In this document: positions 56,482 through 64,000 of the stretch, in pieces | Layout of the letters: each line of letters begins with the position of its first letter | How positions within the stretch are numbered: the first letter of the stretch is position 1 | DNA from: Telmatactis stephensoni | Taxonomy: Eukaryota; Cnidaria; Anthozoa; Actiniaria; Isophelliidae | Assembly: GCA_029948255.1 (NCBI GenBank) | Contig: JALIZF010001920.1 | Span: 372,001-436,000 of the forward strand | Reading direction: 5' to 3' | DNA: 64,000 bases | The notes under the pieces: model-generated | Told to the model about the DNA's origin: nothing | The model's database searches: none | What the model saw: only the letters and a program-made list of their open reading frames with translations | Position numbers and translations under genes: made by a program

Positions 56482-57636
56482 ATATATATATATATATGAG
56501 GAGTGATCACTTAAAAGGGGTCTTAAAGGTTGACCATAAGATAGGCTGTAACGCACGGTGCGCAAGTCGACCCCGTTTTGGCATTCTCAGCGCTACAACC
56601 ATAGCTGGTCCAAGGAAAAACACTGTACGCGTCCAAACATGCATCCCATAATGCATTTCTTCCGCTGGATCAGATACAGCGGAAGAAAAGGATTATGGGC
56701 ATCCATGAAAAATTTGGACAGCACCCGTCCCCTACTCTTAGTCTTAGAAATTTCTTATAAGTGCCGAGCCCCCCTCGCTAACAGGCCCCAGACGGCACCG
56801 ATTGCCTTCTTTACAGTTCAAAACTCGCCGAAATGGCCTTGTTGGCTTGGGGGATGCATCACAGAACGACCAGAGAAGCCTCAATACTCCGGAGATCACA
56901 GTTGAACCTTGTCGCTGTAATTACTGTGACTCGTTCTTCATAAAGTCGCTTCCCTCTCCTGAGTTCTTCCAGGAGTTTGTCTCCGCCGTCTTTTCTTGCT
57001 TAATGATGCAATTCAAGCGACTTCTGTGCTACAAAATGACTCGGAAAAGCACTTAGAAGCTGAATTCAGGCCACGATCAGTACGTTCACTGACCGTAAAC
57101 CCTAGAATTCGTCAGGCGTCACTGGATAAGGGAGCCTTCAGTCTTCTAGAACAGCACCAAATTGACAGTTACCTTGACAACTATTGTTTCCCTTTCCTGT
57201 TTTTTTTTTTCTTTTTCTTCTCTCTTTTTCTCTTTCACAAACACATTTTTTTGTTTTGTTTTTCTTTCTTTTCTTTTTCCGAATTTTCTCATTTCTTTTT
57301 TAGAGTTTGTTTTGGATTCTCGCTCTTTCCTTCGCCGAGAATTGGCAAAAGAAATCCGAACGACTATTGCCTTTCTTTGCTGTCTTACTTTCTCTCTCTC
57401 ACAAACGCGCTCTTCAGTTTTTCTGTTTATTTTTCTTTCTTTTCTCTCTCCTTTTTTTTTTCTTTTTTTCTTTTGAGAGCTTTGTTGTTATTGTTGTTCT
57501 CTCTCCTTTCTTTGCCGAGAAATGACCAAAGAAACTCTAAAGATTGCTGTTAAAGCGGCAAATCTGGAAGATGGTACATCAAAGGGGTCTTAGTAGACAA
57601 GACCCCTTTTGTGTGATCACCGCTCATATATATATA
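56482..57636. mobile_element. 1.15-kb non-autonomous DNA transposon candidate
   Basis: The left end is (AT)n-GAGGAGTGATCACTTAAAAG/GGGTCTT. The right end, inverted, is (AT)n-GAGCGGTGATCACACAAAAG/GGGTCTT. These TIRs of about 45 bp include an AT tract, and a second GGGGTCTTAGTAGACAAGACCCC hairpin lies inside the right end. The interior (56550-57150) has protein-like open frames (PCRCNYCDSFFIKSLPSPEF) that are broken and not recognised, perhaps a captured gene fragment, then a T/C-rich tract (57190-57480). Confidence 0.7.
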
Positions 57637-58055
57637 TTTGATAAGGCTCGACGTTGAAATTTATTTATGACATTGGAAGACGTCGTTGTACAACATTTGC
57701 GTTTGTCTTTCTTATAAATATGTATATTTATATAATAATTATTATTACGTGCTCTAAAGATTTTTCCTGTTTAGTATACAATTATAGATCAACTTCGAGT
57801 TGGTGAGCCCTATCGATTGACGCCATATAGCCATTGCCTGACCTGAACGATACCATTTGTATGCAAAGTAATGTATTTTTGTACAAAAGAGCAAAGAATA
57901 GAAAATAAATCTATTTCTGATGTTTCAAGAAGAGAACATATAAATCAGTAAGGCACAAGAGTTGATAGTTTAGCACTTGCTGCTATGAGAATCGACAAAA
58001 TACTAGTTGCACTTACGAAACATAAAGTATACATATATAGCGTACTTAATGTCCT

Positions 58056-58195
58056 AGGCCCGGTTGTACGAAGATTGGATAAAGTTATCCACCGGATAAG
58101 AGTTATCCACTGTATAGATTTTGTATAGATTTTATCCGCTGGATAAGGATTTATCTGCTGGATAGCGCTATTCACCCTTCGTACAACCGGACCCT
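58056..58195. mobile_element. GGTTGTACGAAG-type MITE, copy 3
   Basis: Ends AGGCCCGGTTGTACGAAGAT and CTTCGTACAACCGGACCCT; interior GGATAAAGTTATCCACCGGA and GGATAAGGATTTATC. Best-preserved termini of the three copies. Confidence 0.9.
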
Positions 58196-58976
58196 ATTCT
58201 TTCCGTTCCTACAATATTTAGCTTGGACAAAACCCGTTAGGACTTTTTTTAGTTTCTAACGGCATGATTTCATGTCATTGCTGGAAGAATTCAAGGTTTT
58301 CAATAAATAATTTGTCATGCAATCCCCCTCTCCCCCTCTCAATCTTGAAGCCAAATGGTGGCTGTTCAGTTTGCAAGTACATTCACAACCATTACAACAT
58401 TGTATGGGTAGAGGGAGGGGTGGGAAGTATCCTGAGCGACAAAAAAGAGATCCGATCCTAAAAGGACGAAATTAGTCCTACCAGTTATGTCCGAGATTGT
58501 AGGTAAGCTAAAGCAAAATCTTGAACGAAAAGTGTTGTATGTCAGCATAGAGGTTTTGTTTTCTATCACTGTCTGGTTTCGCATCTTTTTGCTAGGCCTC
58601 TTGTGCACATTAAAATCAATTTCTTTCTTTTGTCCTAAAAGGTGCCAAAATTAAACCTAAGCAAAAAGCATTTTCAAATATATCCGTATTTAGTTCTGAA
58701 AAAAGGCTGCAGAAAATCTGACCTGTATTTTGATATGTATGTAAATTGTTATAATTTTAATTTGTTTGTTTAGGATCTCGTCGTTTTCCTTCTTGGTCTC
58801 GCCATGTCTTGCTCGGCAGTTCCCACGGATAATGAATCGTTTGATGACGTGAAGCAACAGTTTCAGAAGCAAGGAGTCTTGAGTCATCCATATGTGATTG
58901 GGTCAGTAAAGCAGAAATAAAGAAGATCATTGATGATTAACTCTGACTTTTCTCCTCCATCATTATCATTCATTAT

Positions 58977-59195
58977 AACATAGCTACAATCTTACGCGCG
59001 CTCTGATTGGCCAGAAAGCTATGAACTATTTGCCCATGGGCTGCACTGCGCGCGCACTTTCTTCGTCATCGTCTTTTTCAAATCGTTCGTTTTTAAGATG
59101 GCGACACATATAACGCGCGCTCTGATGGGTTAAAAATCTATGAACTATTTCCCCATGGGCTGCACGGCTCCGTTTTTAACGTTCTAGTCTCTGTT
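58977..59195. mobile_element. 210-bp dispersed repeat, copy 2
   Basis: Second copy of 52833-53043 with few differences. It lies within the intron of Cys-rich copy B, directly followed by one terminus (ATCAATTAGACAACAGAAAG) of the MITE seen at 53379, the same neighbour order as on the left, which suggests a segmental or compound duplication. Confidence 0.85.
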
Positions 59196-59239
59196 ATAAA
59201 TCAATTAGACAACAGAAAGCCGCTTGCCCATTGCGTTAT

Positions 59240-61110
59240 AGACGCACTTGAGAAAATATAAAGAACTTTTAACAAACTAGACGCACACGTGCGTTCACTC
59301 GTGCCCCGGAAGCCCCCTTTTAGGAGAGGCTTCAATGACCAGCCCCGTTCGTACTCTTCCCCGAGCCGTTTCACGCATTCTTCACTTAACCGTAACATAA
59401 TAAAGACCTTTTTAAAGAATATCTGATTAGTCAATTTGTCTGTCAGCAGCTATTAGTCGACATGCAAAATATTACCAGCGAATATACCAGTTTATTCAAC
59501 TTTTTATTTCACTATGTGTCTCAATTGTTTGCTGTAAAGACTTCTACAACGGCGTTTTTAACACAATAACAAATCGTGAATTTTTTCGTTCATGTTTCGG
59601 ATGTTTTAAATAATAAAAGACGTTACGTGACCAACAAGGTCAATGGAACCTATCCGTTCCATGCAATGGTCTGCTTTAGAATTCCGTATTAAAATTCAGT
59701 ACAAAAACCTCTCAAGATCTCTTGAATGCTTGAATGAGGAATACAATTGACTTGCTTCTACGTATGTTCGTTTAGCAACATGTAGGATGAGAAATTCGTA
59801 GATTCACAGCTCATAGGAAATACTCAGTTTATCCATGTTTATCGCGAGGGTTCTCTTTCAAGTATTCCATTTAGAGTTCGATATTTGGTCAAAGTATTGG
59901 AGATGAAGCTCAAACTAACAGCCCATTCTGAAGCTCTTATGAGTATAAAGGTATACCTGGAGTTAAAAGCTCCAAATTACATTGTGCTACTGCAGGAAAA
60001 GCCTGTCTCTGAAAGCTATTTTCTTTGTAGTCGGCCATCTTGCATTCCTAAAGTTCCTCGCTGGCGTTCACTACGGAGGTGATGAATGAAGGGCATTGTT
60101 TCTTACGTTCTTAACCAATCAGGAGTGCACACGTCACCGATTGCGCAAGAATGCTGCATTCTCGAGACGAAAAGAGGAAAAAAAAAAAAAAACATTTGCA
60201 GTTTATAACTCGTTCCCGGCCTAAAGGCCTGGGCACGAGTAACTAGAGTCGCACTCGGCTACGCCTCGTGCCACTCTTACGTTTGTTTGCTCACTTCTGC
60301 ACTAGTGAGCGTACGTCTCCCTCTAATAACTCTCTTAAAACTCATCGGACGACAAAACAAAATTCATATCTGATAAATATAAGGATTGAAGTTTACTTTG
60401 ACACAATATTTTGAATTTCAAGATGTAGAGCAATCAAGTAATATCGCCAGCGAAAAGCACTACATTTCAGCTTGTTTGAAACCAACGGCCATTCCACCGT
60501 GACACAGGAAGCCCAAACCACAAACTGAGATGATGGTCCGCCTGTGCTATAACTGCTATAATCTGACAAGCTCTCAATGTTGCGGCCATCCTTGCACGGG
60601 TTTTCTCACTTCGTTCAGAATGTCTTCGTAAACCCAATGTTTATCAAAAAAACTTGCAAGATCTTTCGCTCAAGCAGAAATATTTATAGAATAATAGCAA
60701 CTTTTGACTACAAAAGGCAGATCTTTCTTGAAATACATCACAAATCGACCAAAAGTAATCAAACAAACCTCGGGCCAATTTCGTAACCATCCGATGCCTC
60801 CCGAATACATGACTTCGTGTAAACTTCGTTCTCCCATCGCAATCACTTCGGATTTCAGAGTTTACGGACTTACACAGGTGATGGCATTATGGTTGCTTGG
60901 CTACTAAGCCAGCAACCACAAAAATTGATGCTTTAAATTCTTTCTTTCTCCCTTCCTTTCTTCAATTCCTTCCTTCCTTCCTTGGATGAAAAAGATACAC
61001 TAGTGAGAAATCTTTTATGAAGCTCATCCAAGATGGCTGATGTGACGTCACATGCAACCTAGCAATACACTTCCTTTATTAATAACTATTTGTTTTTTCT
61101 TTTCTGACTT
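59240..61110. other. intron of copy B, mixed repeat fragments
   Basis: Contains fragments shared with elsewhere in the window (GGCTACGCCTCGTGCCACTC at 60255, GACACAGGAAGCCCAAAC at 60500) and a short TTCC repeat near 60955. No exon recognised. Confidence 0.4.
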
Positions 61111-61548
61111 TTATAGACTTTACCGCAACGATGAAATACCCAAGCAAGATCAGAATGCTGAAATGGATGACCAACCCGAGAAAAAGGGATTCAACCCATT
61201 TATCGTATCTGTATGCATGCAAAGAAATATTCGTTGGAACAAATTTCTTACAGATTACTTACAACAATTGCCAATACGGTCGGTGTCGGTTGCATAAAAT
61301 CAAATTACTCTTCAAAGTACGCGGCAAATTTTTTAATCGTAAAATCCCAGTCTGTTGCAAATGCTTTACGCAGTTACCGTTCAAAGCAAGCTTTTAGGCA
61401 CATCACAAGCAGTCCTGTTTTGTCGGTATCCCTGTGTAAAACTGAGATGAGAAGAAACTCTAATCTTCTAAGTACAGGAAGACCAAACGTTGAAGGGGAT
61501 AATACTGATTAAGTAAAGAAGTAGTGTTAGTAAAAACGTTAAACTTTC

Positions 61549-61554
61549 AATAAA
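61549..61554 (+). terminator. polyadenylation signal of copy B
   Basis: AATAAA about 150 bases after the copy B stop codon, a spacing similar to copy A. Confidence 0.45.
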
Positions 61555-61559
61555 TTTTA

Positions 61560-63429
61560 AAAAGTATGACAGATATCATCAGTTGTTTATAGATGTCGTA
61601 AAAATGCTTCTGTCCTCACGGTCTCTTTCTAGCTCCAGTTCTTCATTGCCCTCTCAACAGGCATCCCACTCATCATGCAGCAGGTGTTATTTTCCAACAG
61701 TGAAACCTTATTCTCGTTCCCATGGCGTAACTGCCGTCCAACTCGCTTTCATGCTTGCCTCTTTTTTGTGGCAAATACTCGATGACGACAATAGAAAGCC
61801 TAAACCTAGACTTGTGCCGGCCTAAGGCCTGGGCACGAGTAAAAGCCTTGAATAAACATGGAAAAAGCTCATGTGGTTTTATTTTCAATTAAAGTGAATT
61901 GTGAGAACGTTTCTCTGAAATGCAAATTAATCAGGCAGATATTTCAAGACCGTCGCTGAGCCAAAAGTGAAAACAGATCCAAATGAAAACCGAGAGAATT
62001 GGCGTCGGGGGTTATATCTTCTGTTAAAAGGTTTACATTATAGATGGTTTTTGTACGCGAAAAGCATCCGGAACAGTAGACGATTCAGTTTGCACTTCTT
62101 CCGAGTTTGGAGCAGTGATATTTTGCCAACTGTGGCCCTCGACGAAACTAATTTAACACAGTACTATAGTGGTAGATACAGGTAGACTGTTTACGTCTCG
62201 GCATTACGGTACTTCGGTTGAACAATTTCTTTTATTGAGATCGTTAACAAAATGTTTGTCGCGTCCTGGATTTCCAGCTCCACCGCGCGCGCTTGAAAAC
62301 GAAACTTAGGGACTGTATGAACCTTCTTACACTCTTTATTCATTAACGTTCAATTACAATCTGATCTTAGTTACAAGAATGTGGTTTAGTTAACTATTGA
62401 TACACTTGGTGTTGAATACACCAAGTACTTACCCAATGTTTCATGTCAACATACATTTCTTACAATAGATATGCAAATTATTTTCGTCACCCAGAACCTA
62501 CGTTCCTCTTGGCCAGCGACTGAGACACGAAAGGCTCTGTCCAAGACAGTTATTTGGAGCGTTCTGATTGGTAGACTGAACAATAGAAGAGGTTTTTGAA
62601 TTCTGCATTCTTCGCATATTTTGAGAATCGGAATTTCTTGGAATCGTCCCAAATCATTATTTCCAGAAAGATTTTCGATAAGTAGAATTGTTCAGAGTGG
62701 CCTGAACAACTGTCGACATATAAAAGAATTGTCAGACTACCTCATGTCTAAAGGATATGAGCAGGCAATGACCTTTAGTGCAGTTTTAATAGGAGATTTG
62801 TGGCCTGTTGGGCGTTGAAGTTCGTGTTTCAAAAAGGGTCGTTGGACTAGCCATTCAAATTCACTTGGAAGACTTCAAAACGCAAAATAAACCACACAAA
62901 TGACTTATATAAATATCATTTTTACCTCTGAGCATATTTTTTTTAATACGATGGATAAAAATAAGTTCGCGAACAGTTAATTTCTGTCACAGATGGAGTA
63001 ATTTTCAAACCGACCAAAACTGTCATGCGCAGTCAAGCCTAGTTCGCGCGCATAGCAGACTGAATAACTGTCTTGACCAGAAACTTTCGTTAATTTCTCG
63101 GTCGCTGACTGAGAGAAACGCAGCCTCTGGGTACGAGATTGTATGCAAATGAATTTCAAAAGAAAAAGGAACGCATGCGCAGACAAATTATCTATATGTT
63201 TAGTGCACCTAGTTATTTTGGTTTATTTTCTTCTTATATTTATCAAAACTCGTTCAGCATTTATCGAATGGCTTGTACAAGCTATAGCATATCCTTAATT
63301 ATTCACATTAGTGCCACAAAAAGTAAGTATTGCTTAAGCAGAAGCATTTTGATTAAATGATCGGAGACGGAAAGGTAGGTCTCCAGAAATGAGGCTGGTT
63401 TTCTAGTTGTAATTAACTTAGCAATTTGC
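61560..63429. other. spacer between copies B and C
   Basis: GGCCTAAGGCCTGGGCACGA at about 61818 repeats a motif at about 60218. Several open frames of 65-80 codons (such as one at 62621 on the plus strand) have no recognisable domain and no paired splice sites. Confidence 0.4.
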
Positions 63430-63760
63430 TTAGCCTCGACGAACTTTAAATTGGAATTTAAAACACTGACAACAACTGGGAACACGAATATTGAATGTCA
63501 GTATTCTTCTAAATCTTAAAACAAATGTGAGGGTTTTGAATCTGCGCCTGCAGTAACCATTACCACAACACTTCGCTCTTCGACATCTGAAATAACGATA
63601 TCGCAAGATGACGTTGTTGGTGATTTTCTTCACATACGTTTTAAAATAATATTTCTTGCAAACAGGTCTCCAAAAAGGCCAACCCGGCCGGATTCGCTTT
63701 TCGGGCTCATCTTCATTGGCAACTTTCTTTCGTTTGGGAATCTCATCACTGCGGTAAAGT
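63430..63760 (-). CDS. secreted 8-Cys cystine-knot-like protein, copy C (last exon)
   Basis: Last exon, with acceptor GTTTCTGCAG just upstream (about 63761-63770) and the same entry phase as copies A and B; exon 1 must lie beyond 64000. It reads LYRSDEIPKRKKVANEDEPE, then a dibasic EKR that could be a proprotein-convertase site before IRPGWPFW. The Cys domain follows: PVC, 24 residues, C-x4-CC-x4-C (RCRRAKCCGNGYC), 25 residues, CCQC (RVPSCCQCF). All eight cysteines of copy A are kept and the frame is intact. The domain is strongly basic (many Arg), unlike the acidic prodomain. No Ser-Pro repeat. Secretion is inferred from copy A, since the signal peptide exon is not in view. Confidence 0.75.
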
Positions 63761-63825
63761 CTGCAGAAACAAAAATTAAGACGGCAAAATTGTATAATAA
63801 ACCAACAAGAAAAGAAAGGGGAAAA

Positions 63826-63912
63826 AAGAAGGAAGGAAGGAAGGAAGGAAGGAAGGAAGGAAGGAAGGAAGGAAGGAAAGGGAATAATTATACAACAAAA
63901 AAGGAAAAAATT

Positions 63913-63958
<46 letters not shown>
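63826..63958. repeat. (GGAA)n and (GAAA)n microsatellites
   Basis: About 13 GGAA units, a short unique stretch, then about 11 GAAA units, in the intron upstream of the copy C exon. Confidence 0.97.
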
Positions 63959-63959
<1 letters not shown>

Positions 63960-64000
63960 GCAAAACAATAACAACAACAGCAACAAAACACTTACGTAAT

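Larger units (their letters stand above)
58774..61397 (+). pseudogene. secreted Cys-rich family, copy B, apparently damaged
   Basis: Exons 58774-58901 and 61117-61397 match copy A in order and phase. Exon 1 reads DLVVFLLGLAMSCSAVP then ESFDDVKQQFQKQGVL, and exon 2 opens LYRNDEIPKQ. Three departures are seen. No ATG precedes the hydrophobic segment in frame (TAG sits at the splice-acceptor-like TTTAG), so the start is lost or lies in an unseen upstream exon. A +1 frameshift is needed near 61241-61247 to reach the C-terminal domain. That domain has six instead of eight cysteines (NCQYGRC, then KIPVCCKCF) because about 16 residues with the C-x4-C part are missing. The rest of the Cys domain is open to a stop at 61397. 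It is opposite in orientation to copies A and C. It may be a young pseudogene, or a divergent gene with an assembly error. Confidence 0.6.

Noticed and set aside
56996..57553. 185-codon Phe/Leu/Ser-rich ORF resembling a membrane protein
   Set aside because: Its hydrophobic part is the T/C-rich tract at 57190-57480 inside a transposon candidate; several overlapping frames are equally open.
61967..62818. Short plus-strand ORFs downstream of copy B as extra family members
   Set aside because: They lack the CCxC ending, the prodomain motif and matching splice acceptors.

Overview
The window looks like the nuclear genome of a marine invertebrate, most probably an anthozoan cnidarian (stony coral or sea anemone relative). 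The reasons are AT-rich DNA, short coding exons split by GT-AG introns, animal-only gene families (fukutin, Cys-loop receptors, a Shaw-like Kv channel) and an unusually dense load of small foldback (MITE-like) elements. I saw no bacterial operon, CRISPR array or rRNA. Assignment to Cnidaria is inference; no species is claimed.

Layout. 1-8330 (minus): 5' two thirds of a FAF1 homologue (UBA and ubiquitin-like regions), continuing off the left edge; its introns hold a 17-bp minisatellite and nested mobile elements, including a piggyBac-like insertion whose empty site is preserved in a sister repeat nearby. 8331-13696: gene-poor. 13697-16064 (plus): an unrecognised protein with Trp-Asn motifs, a Pro/Gln repeat region and a globular C-terminus, broken by one apparent +1 frameshift. 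18030-24580 (minus): a complete eight-exon fukutin homologue with two further +1 frameshifts. 25200-27130: small uncertain ORFs and a diverged tandem repeat. 28340-31084 (plus): a three-exon Kv channel with the zinc-binding T1 motif but without the PVP motif in S6. 33829-42542 and 45343-50787 (both minus, head to tail): two nicotinic-type Cys-loop receptor genes with matching exon structure, one alpha-like (vicinal cysteines) and one non-alpha. 54025 to the right edge: a cluster of three related secreted cysteine-rich proteins (minus, plus, minus) with a conserved prodomain and an eight-cysteine C-terminal domain ending in CCxC, which recalls Spatzle/neurotrophin-type cystine knots.

The genes do not form one pathway. 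The receptor pair is a tandem duplication that could supply alpha and accessory subunits of one channel; the Cys-rich cluster is a local family expansion. The other genes are ordinary neighbours. Most of the remaining sequence is transposon-derived: at least 15 foldback elements, several in two or three copies, one tRNA-derived SINE, and many micro- and minisatellites. Exon coordinates were read by hand from splice consensus, reading phase and family resemblance, and could be off by a few bases.
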